Positions 26,601 to 36,176 are shown, counted from the stretch's first letter. The stretch: 64,000 nucleotides of DNA from JBBQYA01 sp031412335 (GCA_031412335.1 JANOCT010000024.1:62001-126000); one strand, 5' to 3'. Numbers and translations: made by a program. Notes: generated by a model not told the origin, from the letters alone.

Positions 26601-27815
26601 TTAAATGTGATGATGAAGGCTTTCTTGTAAAAATGGGTGATTTTTTGGAATTAATGATGCCTGAGCAAGACCGCGCATCATCATAAAACTGAATAAACCA
26701 ACAAATCCGATTAGAATTCCAAACTCTGGGATATCCAAACCTCGTTCTTCTCCTACTGAACCTGGCATCGCCATCATGTAAAAATCTAACCAGTGGCCAA
26801 GTAATATAACCACACAAACGAATTTTAGAATTTTAATGTTTCGCTTTGCATCTCTAGACATTAACACTAAAAAAGGAATTAAGAAATTGATAACTACATT
26901 ACCCCAAAAAAGATAAATATATTCTGGTTTCCATCGGTAATAAAACCAAGTTACTTCTTCTGGAAGGTTTGCATACCAAATTAATATAAATTGAGCAACC
27001 CATACATAAGCCCAGAAAATTGAAAAGGCGAAAACGAATTTACCAAGATCATGTAAATGGTTTTCGTTGATATGTTGCATATAGCCATTTTCTTTCAAGA
27101 TAATGGTAGTAAGTGCAATTGCAGCTAGGCCACTTACCCACATACTGGCAAAATTATACCAAGCAAACATAGTACTAAACCAATGTGCTTCGATAGACAT
27201 CATCATATCAAACGCGAAAATTGCACTAGTAAAGGCGAAAATAACCAAAAATATAGCTCCGTATTTAAAGCTCTTATCATAGTTAATCATGCCACCAATT
27301 TTATCTTCGTTTAAAGAAAATCGTCGGAACATGGCAGCAAAAATATTCCAGATTACTACAAAGAATACTAAGCGACCTATAAAAAACGGAACATTTAAGA
27401 ATGCTGACTTTCCAGCAATTATTTTATCATATTCTGGATTTGGTGTTTTGCCATCTGCCATAAATTCATTTAGCAAAGCTGGGTCTGCCCAGTGATGATA
27501 AAGGTTATGTGACAACAAACCACCAGCTACCACAATTACAATAATTGCTGATGCAAAAGGTAATGCAGTCATAAATGCTTGAGGAATTCTAACTAACCCA
27601 GCTGACCAACCAGCTTGAGCAACATATTGTAAGGCTACGAAAAACAAACCAGCCAAACATATACACATGAAATAGTAGCTGCAAACCAATAAATTAGCCC
27701 AAGTACGTTCGGTATGTCCGCTAAGAACCCCGTAGACAATTGATAAAATGCCAACGAGAATCATAATGTAAGTGTACCGTTTTGCTTTATCTGAAAAAAC
27801 GAATTGTTCGGTCAT
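26601..27815 (-). CDS. actF: Alternative complex III subunit F (NrfD-like membrane protein)
   Basis: A 404-residue integral membrane subunit of the quinol:cytochrome c oxidoreductase, with about ten predicted helices and NrfD/PsrC-type character. I chose the ATG at 27815 (MTEQFVFSDKAKRYTY) because the longer frame runs back into the end of actE. Segments such as FSTMFAWYNFASMWVSGLAAI and WAYVWVAQFILIWYANLPEE fit ActF. It lies 19 bases after actE and upstream of coxB, so complex III and oxidase subunits are co-expressed. Confidence 0.93.
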   Translation of the reverse strand: MTEQFVFSDKAKRYTYIMILVGILSIVYGVLSGHTERTWANLLVCSYYFMCICLAGLFFVALQYVAQAGWSAGLVRIPQAFMTALPFASAIIVIVVAGGLLSHNLYHHWADPALLNEFMADGKTPNPEYDKIIAGKSAFLNVPFFIGRLVFFVVIWNIFAAMFRRFSLNEDKIGGMINYDKSFKYGAIFLVIFAFTSAIFAFDMMMSIEAHWFSTMFAWYNFASMWVSGLAAIALTTIILKENGYMQHINENHLHDLGKFVFAFSIFWAYVWVAQFILIWYANLPEEVTWFYYRWKPEYIYLFWGNVVINFLIPFLVLMSRDAKRNIKILKFVCVVILLGHWLDFYMMAMPGSVGEERGLDIPEFGILIGFVGLFSFMMMRGLAQASLIPKNHPFLQESLHHHI

Positions 27816-27834
27816 TTTGGAAATGAATTGCTGA

Positions 27835-28401
27835 TTAAAGTTTTTGTAAAGTTTGAACATACTGAACCACTTTCCAGCGTTCAGTTTTTGATAATTGAGA
27901 TGCATGTGATCCCATTAAATTTTTGCCATAGGTAATAGAAAAGAATATTTTACCTTCTGTAATATTTTTTATTCCTTCTGATTGATATGCAGGAACTGGA
28001 AATTTACCTGCAGTAGGAAGTGAACCATTTGCTTTGCCTAATGGACCATGACACTGAGTACAAAAATTAATGTACAATTTTTTGCCTTCTGCCAGGTTAG
28101 CTTGCGTTACTGGCAATGGATTTTTCAATTCAACACCTGCAGCTTCGTAACCATCTGTTGTATTTGGATAGTGAAATACTTCGCCATTTGTTTTAATAGT
28201 GCCTGCAACAGGTAACTGAGCAGTTTTTCCATCTGCTGTTACAGGGTTTTTCTGATCGGGGTTATAAGCGATTGGATAGTACATATTTGGTGCATACTCC
28301 GACCCTGGCTCTCGTTTAAATTTTGAGCAAGAACTTAATACTACAGATAAAATAGTAATTGAAAATGCACTAAATATAATTTTCGTTTTATTCATCATCA
28401 T
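27835..28401 (-). CDS. actE: Alternative complex III subunit E (monohaem cytochrome c lipoprotein)
   Basis: A 188-residue lipoprotein: three consecutive ATG codons open the frame, and the signal peptide ends in the lipobox LSSC (about Cys25). One CxxCH haem site, FCTQCHGPLGKANG, is followed by an axial-ligand Met candidate in the KNLMGSHASQL region. ActE carries the single haem that passes electrons out of the complex to the oxidase or a soluble cytochrome on the periplasmic side. It starts 3 bases after actD. Confidence 0.94.
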   Translation of the reverse strand: MMMNKTKIIFSAFSITILSVVLSSCSKFKREPGSEYAPNMYYPIAYNPDQKNPVTADGKTAQLPVAGTIKTNGEVFHYPNTTDGYEAAGVELKNPLPVTQANLAEGKKLYINFCTQCHGPLGKANGSLPTAGKFPVPAYQSEGIKNITEGKIFFSITYGKNLMGSHASQLSKTERWKVVQYVQTLQKL

Positions 28402-28404
28402 ATT

Positions 28405-28923
28405 TTATACTTCTTTAACCTTAATTTCTACTGCACCTGCATCGCGCAAAATCTGATTCACTTCTTCTTCAGTTTTATTTTGATTATTCGCAATTGCAAC
28501 AACAAATTTGTCATCTGTACTTCTTGGATCCATAATAACTGGAGAAATACCTGGAGCCATTCTATTTACCCAAAAAAATGTTGCAGCCATACCTAATGCT
28601 GCAAATAATACAGTAAGCTCGAAAGTAACTGGAACATAATTGGGAAATGGCAAATAAGGCTTACCTCCAATATCCATTGGCCAATCAATCCCCATGGTAT
28701 AAGTTATAAGACTAATTGCCGTGCAAAAACCTAATAAGCCAAAACAAAATCCCGCAATTGGTATTCGAGATCTAGGTACAGATAATTTATGCTCTAATCC
28801 ATGAATTGGAAAAGGAGTATATACATCATAAATTTTTATTCCACTTGCTTGTACTTTATCAATGCCTGAATTTAACACTTTCAGGCTGTCAAAAATACCA
28901 AGTATGTATTTTGAATTAGTCAT
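28405..28923 (-). CDS. actD: Alternative complex III subunit D (DUF3341)
   Basis: A 172-residue DUF3341 protein with two membrane helices (about 60-82 and 98-120 region) and no cofactor site. I use the ATG at 28923, whose 8-base overlap with the actC stop (ATGACTAA) is the same overlap seen between the two GH31 genes. The fragment IKIYDVYTPFPIHGLEHKL is typical of ActD. It anchors within the ACIII membrane arm; its exact role is structural as far as is known. Confidence 0.93.
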   Translation of the reverse strand: MTNSKYILGIFDSLKVLNSGIDKVQASGIKIYDVYTPFPIHGLEHKLSVPRSRIPIAGFCFGLLGFCTAISLITYTMGIDWPMDIGGKPYLPFPNYVPVTFELTVLFAALGMAATFFWVNRMAPGISPVIMDPRSTDDKFVVAIANNQNKTEEEVNQILRDAGAVEIKVKEV

Positions 28924-30394
28924 TTTTCTTATCCTTGTTGTGAATTGCTGTTGTTGCAATAATTACATTTCCAGTTGTAGTTTCTTGAGAATGATTATCA
29001 TCGTGAACACCATGGCCAGCTCTCAATTTATCTTTTGCTACTTCACTTGAATCTTCTAACAATAATTTCACTTCCGCCATTGCAATTGATGGCAATACTC
29101 GAATGAACAATAGGAATAAAACAAAGAAAATTCCTAATGATCCAACGAAAATTCCAACTTCTGTCCATCGTGGATAGTACATCGCCCAACTTGAAGGCAG
29201 GTAATCTCTGTGTAATGAAGTAACGATAATTACAAATCGTTCGAACCACATTCCAATATTAATGAATATGGAAATAATCCAAGTGGCAACTACACTGGTT
29301 CGTATTTTCTTAAACCAAAATAATTGAGGTGAAATTACATTACAGGTAATCATGGACCAATATGCCCACCAGTATGGACCGGTCGCTCTATTTATAAATG
29401 CGTATTGTTCATATTCAACTCCTGAATACCAAGCAATAAAAAATTCTGTACCATAAGCTACTCCAACTATTGATCCGGTCAAAATAATAATCCGGTTCAT
29501 TAAATCAATATGCTGAATAGTAATGTATTCTTCGAGACTTAGAACTTTTCTAGCAATAATTAACAATGTTTGAACCATAGCGAAACCAGAGAAAATTGCT
29601 CCTGCAACAAAATATGGTGGAAAAATAGTAGTATGCCAGCCTGGAACAACTGAAGTAGCAAAATCCATACTTACAATCGTATGAACTGAAAGTACCAGAG
29701 GAGTAGATAAACCTGCAAGAATTAATGAAATAGATTCGAAACGTAACCATTGCCTGGAACTACCTGTCCAACCGAATGATAAAATTCCGTAAATTTTCTT
29801 TCTGGTTCCATTTGCTCTGTCTCTAATTGTAGCGATATCGGGAATCAAACCAATATACCAGAAAACTAGAGATACTGTAAAATAAGTGCTAATTGCAAAA
29901 ACATCCCAAACAAGTGGTGAGTTGAAGTTAACCCAAAGTGGACCAAAATTATTTGGCAATGGTAAAGCCCAATAAGCTAACCAAGGCCGACCCATATGTT
30001 CGAAAATGAACGAAGCAGCACATAAAACTGCAAAAATCGTCATTGCCTCTGCCGATCGATTAATAGAATTTCTCCAGTTTTGTCTGAACAATAATAAAAT
30101 TGCAGAAATTAAAGTTCCGGCATGACCAATCCCAACCCACCAAACGAAATTGGTAATATCCCATGCCCAACCCACTGTTTTATTTAAACCCCACGTTCCT
30201 AAACCATTCCAAAATGTATTGTAACTGGAAAGCATCCAGATTCCTAAGGCTAATGCTGCAACGGCAAAACCCATCCACCATTCTTTACTTGGTGCGTTTT
30301 CAACCGGGCGAAGTACATCTTCTGTAATCTTGTGATACGTTACATTTTTACCGGTTACTAACGGTTCTCTAATTAATGACTCATGACTGCTCAT
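28916..30394 (-). CDS. actC: Alternative complex III subunit C (NrfD-like quinol-binding subunit)
   Basis: A 492-residue NrfD/PsrC-type membrane protein with about ten helices, the subunit linked to quinol binding in ACIII. Signatures include KEWWMGFAVAALALG, WWVGIGHAGTLISAILLLF with the conserved His, and VLSVHTIVSMDFATSVVPGWH. Its hydrophilic C-terminus is histidine-rich (GHGVHDDNHS). It begins 21 bases after actB and overlaps actD. Confidence 0.95.
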   Translation of the reverse strand: MSSHESLIREPLVTGKNVTYHKITEDVLRPVENAPSKEWWMGFAVAALALGIWMLSSYNTFWNGLGTWGLNKTVGWAWDITNFVWWVGIGHAGTLISAILLLFRQNWRNSINRSAEAMTIFAVLCAASFIFEHMGRPWLAYWALPLPNNFGPLWVNFNSPLVWDVFAISTYFTVSLVFWYIGLIPDIATIRDRANGTRKKIYGILSFGWTGSSRQWLRFESISLILAGLSTPLVLSVHTIVSMDFATSVVPGWHTTIFPPYFVAGAIFSGFAMVQTLLIIARKVLSLEEYITIQHIDLMNRIIILTGSIVGVAYGTEFFIAWYSGVEYEQYAFINRATGPYWWAYWSMITCNVISPQLFWFKKIRTSVVATWIISIFINIGMWFERFVIIVTSLHRDYLPSSWAMYYPRWTEVGIFVGSLGIFFVLFLLFIRVLPSIAMAEVKLLLEDSSEVAKDKLRAGHGVHDDNHSQETTTGNVIIATTAIHNKDKKND

Positions 30395-30415
30395 ATCTTA
30401 TTTCTTATCGGTTCT

Positions 30416-33400
30416 TTATGCCAATTTAACTTCTGAATCCTTATTTCTGACTTTCGTCATATATCCTATTCCTGGTTGTACGTTTAGTTCTTCCAAAATA
30501 TAGTAAGTTCTTTCATTTTTCAACGCTTTAGAAACTTCACTTTCTGGATCATTAATATCACCAAACACGATTGCATTTGCAGGACAAGTTTGCTGACAAG
30601 CCATTTTTATCTCCCCATCTTCCAATTTGCGTTTCTCGATTTTAGCTTTTAATTTTTTCTCTTGAATTCTTTGAACGCACATGGAACATTTTTCCATTAC
30701 TCCCCGAGATCTAACGGTAACATCTGGATTTAAAACCATTTTGCCCATATCATCATTCAAATGATAATCAAACTGGTCATTATCAAAATACTTAAACCAA
30801 TTGAAGCGACGCACTTTGTAAGGACAGTTGTTTGCACAATATCTAGTTCCAATGCAACGATTGTAAACCATTTGATTTAATCCTTCTGAAGAGTGCATAC
30901 TTGCTAAAACCGGACAAACTGATTCGCAAGGTGCGTGATCGCAATGCTGACAAAGCATTGGCTGATGTATAACTGAAACCTCACCTTCATATTCATTTTT
31001 AACCTGATCTTCTTCTTTGGTTAAGTTTGTTCCATTATCGTCAACACTGTAATATCGGTCAATTCGTATCCAATGCATTTCTCTTCTTCTTCGTACTTCA
31101 TCCCGACCAACTATTGCAACGTTATTTTCAACGTTACAACTTACTACGCAAGCACCGCAACCGGTACAAGCATTCATATCTATTGCCATTGCCCAATGGA
31201 AGCCATACTTTTCGTGCTTGCCCCATAAGTCATAATTTTTTGGCTTTTCTTTATCATTTCCGCTTCCAGCCATTTGGTTTTCAGCGTATTCTCCTAAGGT
31301 AGTTTCTCTAACAATATCTCTACCTTCATACGAATGGTGAGTTTGAGAAAGTGCTAATTCATAGCTTCCAGCAACTTTTTCAATACTTACTGAACTGTGA
31401 TTTTGATTTGATCCATTAATAAAACTAACCAATGGAAAAGCGTTTACTCCAACTCCATCTCCTACTTTACCTGAACCTTTTCTACCGTAACCGAGAGAAA
31501 TTGAAATTGATCCCAATGCTTGCCCTGGTTGTAATAATACCGGAAGGGTTGCTTCAAAACCTGGACGTTTTATAGTAACCATATTACCCATTTCCAAGCC
31601 TAATTCTTTCGCAAACTTTGGTGCGATCGAAACATAATTATCCCATGATACTTTTGAAATTGGATCTGGTAATTCTTGTAGCCAAGGGTTGTTGGCAAAC
31701 TTACCATCACGAATTCCTATTTTTTCATGAAGTTCAACTTCCACATTTTTTACATCTTTTGATGCTGAACTTATGGTTTGAACAACAGTACTTAAATCTT
31801 TATTGAATGAATATGTTGTTGATACTAATGAAGAGGTAGCAAAAAATCCTTTCCGAAGTAAATTTTCCCAAAAGTCTACAAAATTGCTTGTTGTAGTTTG
31901 CTTAGAGAATACATTAGCTCTCCAGAAATTCTTAATGTATTCTGAATATTCTATTGCTGAAGTTACGGATAAAGCAGCTGATGAGGTATTTTTAGTCGAA
32001 TCTACACCTTCGGCTGTATCTACTTTTGCAGAAGCAATAATAACCGGTGCATCATTTTTCTTAAATGCCCAATTAATAAAACCTTGTTGAGCTGCTCTAG
32101 AATTATAAACGGGAGAAATAGTTGGTTGAACCATTGCAAAATGTCCAGCTTTTGGCTCAGCATCATTCCATGATTCAAGGTAATGATGATCTGGTGCAAT
32201 AACGTTTGCTAAAGAAGAAGTTTCTTCCAATTTATTAGCAAAAGAGACTTTTAACGCAACTTTTTTGAGTCCTTCTGTAAAATCTTTAGCTAAACTAAAA
32301 TTATAAACAGGATTGACACCATAAAGAAAAACTGCTCCAACTTCGCCTCTCTTCATTTCAGAAATCAATTCAACCACCTCAGCTTCATTTCCAGCTTTTT
32401 GGTTTGAATAGTTATCTAAATCGATAGTTGAACCATAATTGCCCAACATTGAATTGATAGCATTGACTAAAACTTGTATAGAGACATCGTTAACGCCACA
32501 AATAACAAGCGATTTACCTTTGTTATTTAATAATTCTGTGGCAGTTTTTTCAATTCTATTTCCAGCAAATTCAGGTGTAGAAACAGTGAAAGAAGTTGTT
32601 CCAGTTTTTTTCGCTAGATTATTGTAAAGACCTAATATAGCTAATCCCATTTGAGAAGGCTTTACTGGCACTCTTGTATCAGCATTACTTCCTGTTACGC
32701 TCATCCCAGTTTCAAACTGTACATGGCGCGACATTTTTTTATTTTCTTTTAATCTTTTAGCGTTTCTAAGTGAGCTATATTGTTTCGTAAATTCAACTGG
32801 AGAAATCCAAGTTCCCAAAAAATCTGCTCCGAAACTAACTACCATTTCTGCTTTATCAAAACGATATTGTGGCAAAACGGCTTTATCAAAACTATTTCTA
32901 TTCGCATTTATAATTGCTGAATACGAAACAGCATCATACATAATATGCTTGCTACCTGGATATCTGGTGATAAAGTCAGCAATAACTGCTTTGGTAGAAG
33001 GGCTATTTATAGTAGATGATAAAATTCTGATTTTACCATTTTTGGCTGATACCTTTACCAACTCTTCTTTTACAAAAATATCTAGTTCGTCCCAAGTGGT
33101 ATCACTACCATTCACTCTTGGATCACGAAGTTTTGATGAATCGTATAAATCTAATAAAGATGCTTGACCAACTGCATCTAAACTTCCTTGAGAGATTGGA
33201 CATTCGGGATTTCCATCAATTTTGATAGGTCTTCCTTCTCTTGTTTTTACCAAAACTCCATGACCTTCAAAAGTTGAAGCATAATAGTTTGGTATTCCCG
33301 GTGTAATCTCTTCAGGTTTAACTAAATAAGGTATTGATTTACGAATAGGTGCAGTGTTACATGCGGCAAGAGTAACAGCAGTAACTCCAAAACCCATCGT

Positions 33401-33562
33401 TTTCAGAAAATCTCTACGAGGTGTAATAGCAGCATTCGTTGTTACTTTCTCAAGCAATTGTTCTAAAGGTAATTCTTCCGAAAACTCATTCCCATTTTCC
33501 TTTTTAAAGGAAACAGGGTTTTCCAATTCTTCCAGACCTTTGAAGTATGTTTTATTAGCCAT
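30416..33562 (-). CDS. actB: Alternative complex III subunit B (molybdopterin-like plus Fe-S domains)
   Basis: A 1048-residue periplasmic subunit in which a molybdoprotein-like domain (cofactor-free in studied ACIII) is fused to a ferredoxin-type domain. A Tat motif, R49-R50-DFLK, follows an unusually long 48-residue leader, and the same signal ends in a lipobox-like LAAC (Cys68), so the subunit may be a Tat-exported lipoprotein. The C-terminal part binds four Fe-S clusters by its cysteine groups: CTGCGACVVSC, CQHCDHAPCESVC, CIGTRYCANNC and CSMC with a later CQQTC. It passes electrons from quinol to the ActA haems. It follows actA by 31 bases. Confidence 0.96.
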   Translation of the reverse strand: MANKTYFKGLEELENPVSFKKENGNEFSEELPLEQLLEKVTTNAAITPRRDFLKTMGFGVTAVTLAACNTAPIRKSIPYLVKPEEITPGIPNYYASTFEGHGVLVKTREGRPIKIDGNPECPISQGSLDAVGQASLLDLYDSSKLRDPRVNGSDTTWDELDIFVKEELVKVSAKNGKIRILSSTINSPSTKAVIADFITRYPGSKHIMYDAVSYSAIINANRNSFDKAVLPQYRFDKAEMVVSFGADFLGTWISPVEFTKQYSSLRNAKRLKENKKMSRHVQFETGMSVTGSNADTRVPVKPSQMGLAILGLYNNLAKKTGTTSFTVSTPEFAGNRIEKTATELLNNKGKSLVICGVNDVSIQVLVNAINSMLGNYGSTIDLDNYSNQKAGNEAEVVELISEMKRGEVGAVFLYGVNPVYNFSLAKDFTEGLKKVALKVSFANKLEETSSLANVIAPDHHYLESWNDAEPKAGHFAMVQPTISPVYNSRAAQQGFINWAFKKNDAPVIIASAKVDTAEGVDSTKNTSSAALSVTSAIEYSEYIKNFWRANVFSKQTTTSNFVDFWENLLRKGFFATSSLVSTTYSFNKDLSTVVQTISSASKDVKNVEVELHEKIGIRDGKFANNPWLQELPDPISKVSWDNYVSIAPKFAKELGLEMGNMVTIKRPGFEATLPVLLQPGQALGSISISLGYGRKGSGKVGDGVGVNAFPLVSFINGSNQNHSSVSIEKVAGSYELALSQTHHSYEGRDIVRETTLGEYAENQMAGSGNDKEKPKNYDLWGKHEKYGFHWAMAIDMNACTGCGACVVSCNVENNVAIVGRDEVRRRREMHWIRIDRYYSVDDNGTNLTKEEDQVKNEYEGEVSVIHQPMLCQHCDHAPCESVCPVLASMHSSEGLNQMVYNRCIGTRYCANNCPYKVRRFNWFKYFDNDQFDYHLNDDMGKMVLNPDVTVRSRGVMEKCSMCVQRIQEKKLKAKIEKRKLEDGEIKMACQQTCPANAIVFGDINDPESEVSKALKNERTYYILEELNVQPGIGYMTKVRNKDSEVKLA

Positions 33563-33593
33563 TTAATATGTAAATGTTAAAGTAATAAGCTGA

Positions 33594-34904
33594 TTAATAG
33601 TGACATTTTGCACATTCTAATCCACCAAGTGCAGCTGCGGTAATCTTTTCTCCTTTTTTCAATGCCTCATGTGCAGCAATTTCTCGCTCATAATAGGCAT
33701 TGCCTTTATAGTTTACTTCTGTTTCTCGGTGACAATTAATACACCAGCCCATCGTAAGACGTGAATACTGATAAACTTCTTCCATTTCCTGTACAGGACC
33801 ATGACATTTCTGACATTCAATACCTGCAACTGTAGTATGCTGAGAGTGATTGAAATAAGAAAAATCTGGTAGGTTATGAATTCTAACCCATTCTATCGGA
33901 ACAGTATTTTCACCATAGGTTCTACTTTCCGGATTGTAATCTAAGGCAGTATATATTTTTTTAATTTCTGGAGAAATTTGTCCGTTATATTTTTCGGTAA
34001 GCTGCACGTAATTATGACAGTTCATACAAACATTTGCTGAAGGAATGCTGGCATTTTTACTTTTATATGCTCCAGAATGGCAATATTGGCAATTCATCTG
34101 ATAGGTACCTGCATGCAATTGATGCGAAAATGCTATCGGTTGTTTAGGCTGATAATATTGTTGAACTCCAACATCCGATAATTGAATCCAGCCGATAGAA
34201 CTGAAACCGATGATGAATAATAAAATGGAAACTAGTATGAATTTTTTATTGCTGGCTAGTTTTTTAAACCCAACTTTAAAACCGTCCAACTTGGAAGTTT
34301 TTACTAATTCATATTGCAAATCTGCAACTGGATGTAATATTTTTTCTTCCTTATTTTTAAGAATAATTTTTTCTAATGTTTTGATTACGCGATTCAATAC
34401 CAACACAATCAATAACAATACAATAATTAAAACTGCAATTGCCCCTAAGGTGTAATTACCGATTTTATCATCACCAGCTTCGGCAGCACCTGCACCACCA
34501 GCACCAGGAACAGCAGCAACATTTACTTTTTCACCTTCTGCTTTAATATAAGCTAAAACACTTTTTACTTGATCATCAGAAAATGAATAGGCAGGCATCG
34601 CAACCTTATTGTACTTTGCATATAACTCAACTGCATATTTATCGCCGCTTTTAATTACTGCCTGGGAATTTTTAATCCAAGGAATCAACCAGGCTTCATC
34701 TCTTCTAGTATGAATCTCTCCCAAAGCTGGACCAATCAACACCCCTTTAATCTGGTGACAAGCAGTACAATTTTGTTTCCAGAGGGTTTCTCCTTCTGTT
34801 AGATCCTGAGCTTTTAGTGTAGATCCAATACTTAGTAATAAAGCAATAAATACAGTAAATTTTTTACTTAGGTTGAACATGGAAGTTTTTATATTGTTAG
34901 GCAT
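33594..34904 (-). CDS. actA: Alternative complex III subunit A, six CxxCH haem sites
   Basis: A 436-residue multihaem cytochrome c. After a signal peptide (ending LKAQ, about 33) comes a monohaem cytochrome c domain with C46-TA-C-H50 and a following Met (AMPAYSF). An Ala/Gly-rich linker and a membrane helix (about 150-172) follow, then a second helix (about 220-242) and a five-haem domain with CQYCH, CMNCH, CQKCH, CINCH and CAKCH, the last ending one residue before the C-terminus. Classical ActA is described as pentahaem, so the N-terminal cytochrome domain is an addition or a fusion. ATG 34904 or 34880 could be the start. It heads the act-cox operon. Confidence 0.94.
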   Translation of the reverse strand: MPNNIKTSMFNLSKKFTVFIALLLSIGSTLKAQDLTEGETLWKQNCTACHQIKGVLIGPALGEIHTRRDEAWLIPWIKNSQAVIKSGDKYAVELYAKYNKVAMPAYSFSDDQVKSVLAYIKAEGEKVNVAAVPGAGGAGAAEAGDDKIGNYTLGAIAVLIIVLLLIVLVLNRVIKTLEKIILKNKEEKILHPVADLQYELVKTSKLDGFKVGFKKLASNKKFILVSILLFIIGFSSIGWIQLSDVGVQQYYQPKQPIAFSHQLHAGTYQMNCQYCHSGAYKSKNASIPSANVCMNCHNYVQLTEKYNGQISPEIKKIYTALDYNPESRTYGENTVPIEWVRIHNLPDFSYFNHSQHTTVAGIECQKCHGPVQEMEEVYQYSRLTMGWCINCHRETEVNYKGNAYYEREIAAHEALKKGEKITAAALGGLECAKCHY

Positions 34905-34998
34905 TGGTTGCTATGCTTACTATTTTCGTTATTCTTTCTTAACTATTCTCTGGTAATTAATCTTTTATTTTACTCTTTTAATACCCAGTTTAAGAGCG

Positions 34999-35006
34999 CA
35001 AATCTA
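34999..35006 (-). promoter_or_regulatory. Candidate promoter (-7 box) of the act-cox operon
   Basis: On the minus strand the octamer TAGATTTG matches the Bacteroidota -7 consensus TAnnTTTG. It lies about 95-120 bases upstream of the actA start candidates. No TTTG is found at the -33 spacing; that place is taken by the direct repeat at 35024-35040. Confidence 0.6.
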
Positions 35007-35023
35007 CAATTTATTGCCTACCT

Positions 35024-35040
35024 GTGACATTGCCGTGACA
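35024..35040 (-). promoter_or_regulatory. Direct repeat upstream of act promoter, possible activator site
   Basis: Two TGTCAC hexamers on the minus strand (plus-strand GTGACA at 35024-35029 and 35035-35040) are spaced by exactly 11 bases, one helical turn, just upstream of the TAGATTTG box. The nearer copy falls where the -33 element should be. This layout suits an activator bound in tandem. Whether any factor binds is unknown. Confidence 0.35.
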
Positions 35041-35140
35041 ATAATAGAACAATTTGTAATAATTCTAAATTAGCATCCTGCATTTCAATTATCGAATGAA
35101 AAACCATCAAAAAATGAATGAAAAGTGCAAATTGAAAAAA

Positions 35141-36115
35141 TTACATTTTTAAGATCCAAGCAAAAATTAATGGAGCAACAATGGTAGCATCCGATTCGAT
35201 AATAAATTTTGGAGTATTAATATCCAATTTACCCCAGGTTATTTTTTCATTCGGTACGGCACCCGAATAAGAACCATAACTAGTAGTGGAATCGGATATC
35301 TGACAGAAATATGACCAGAAAGGAATGCTTTCCATTTCCATATCCTGATAAAGCATTGGTACAACACAAATTGGAAAATCTCCAGCTATTCCACCACCAA
35401 TCTGGAAAAAACCAACTCCTTTTCCAGATGAGTTTTTGATATACCAATCAGAAAGCCACATCATGTATTCAATACCAGACTTAGTAGTTGATGGAAGAAG
35501 TTCACCTTTTATACAATACGAAGCAAAAATATTTCCCATGGTTGAATCTTCCCATCCTGGACAAATAATTGGAATATTTTTTTCCGCAGCAGCCAACATC
35601 CAACTATTTTTCGGCTCAATCTCATAATATTGCTCCAAATCGCCTGAAAGCAGCATTTTATACATAAATTCATGCGGAAAATACCGTTCACCTTTATCTT
35701 GAGCACCTTTCCATTGAGTAAAAATATGTTTTTGTAAACGTCTAAAAGCTTCTTCTTCAGGAATACAGGTATCCGTAACACGGTTAAAACCCCCTTCTAG
35801 CAAAGCCCATTCATCTTGCGGACTTAAATCACGATAATTAGGAACACGCTTATAATGCGAATGTGCAACCAGATTCATGATATCTTCTTCCAGATTAGCA
35901 CCTGTACAAGAAATTATTGCTACTTTATCTTGACGAATCATTTCAGCAAATATTTTCCCGATTTCTGCTGTACTCATAGCACCAGCTAACGTTACCATCA
36001 TTTTTCCCCCTTCTGCCAAATGAGTTTCATATCCTTTTGCAGCATCTACTAAAGCGGCTGCATTAAAATGTAAATAATGATCAGTTAAAAATTTTGAAAT
36101 TGGGCTGTTTTCCAT
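35141..36115 (-). CDS. Deoxyhypusine synthase-like protein
   Basis: A 324-residue member of the deoxyhypusine synthase family. The NAD-binding features are visible (MVTLAGAMSTAEIG, AIISCTGANLEED), and the segment ITWGKLDINTP keeps the lysine (K296) that forms the enzyme-substrate imine in eukaryotic DHS (there in SWGKI). Bacteria lack eIF5A, so the acceptor must differ; bacterial homologues have been linked to polyamine chemistry such as homospermidine formation, but I cannot assign the reaction here. The gene is single, divergent from the beta-barrel gene 61 bases away, and lies upstream of the act operon on the same strand. Confidence 0.9.
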   Translation of the reverse strand: MENSPISKFLTDHYLHFNAAALVDAAKGYETHLAEGGKMMVTLAGAMSTAEIGKIFAEMIRQDKVAIISCTGANLEEDIMNLVAHSHYKRVPNYRDLSPQDEWALLEGGFNRVTDTCIPEEEAFRRLQKHIFTQWKGAQDKGERYFPHEFMYKMLLSGDLEQYYEIEPKNSWMLAAAEKNIPIICPGWEDSTMGNIFASYCIKGELLPSTTKSGIEYMMWLSDWYIKNSSGKGVGFFQIGGGIAGDFPICVVPMLYQDMEMESIPFWSYFCQISDSTTSYGSYSGAVPNEKITWGKLDINTPKFIIESDATIVAPLIFAWILKM

Positions 36116-36176
36116 TTTGAATTATTATTAAAGGCCGCAAATGTAATGATTAAGCTTATGTAGCGAAAACATTTAT

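Noticed and set aside
31803..32090. 95-residue plus-strand frame inside actB
   Set aside because: Antisense shadow of the molybdoprotein-like domain; no independent evidence.
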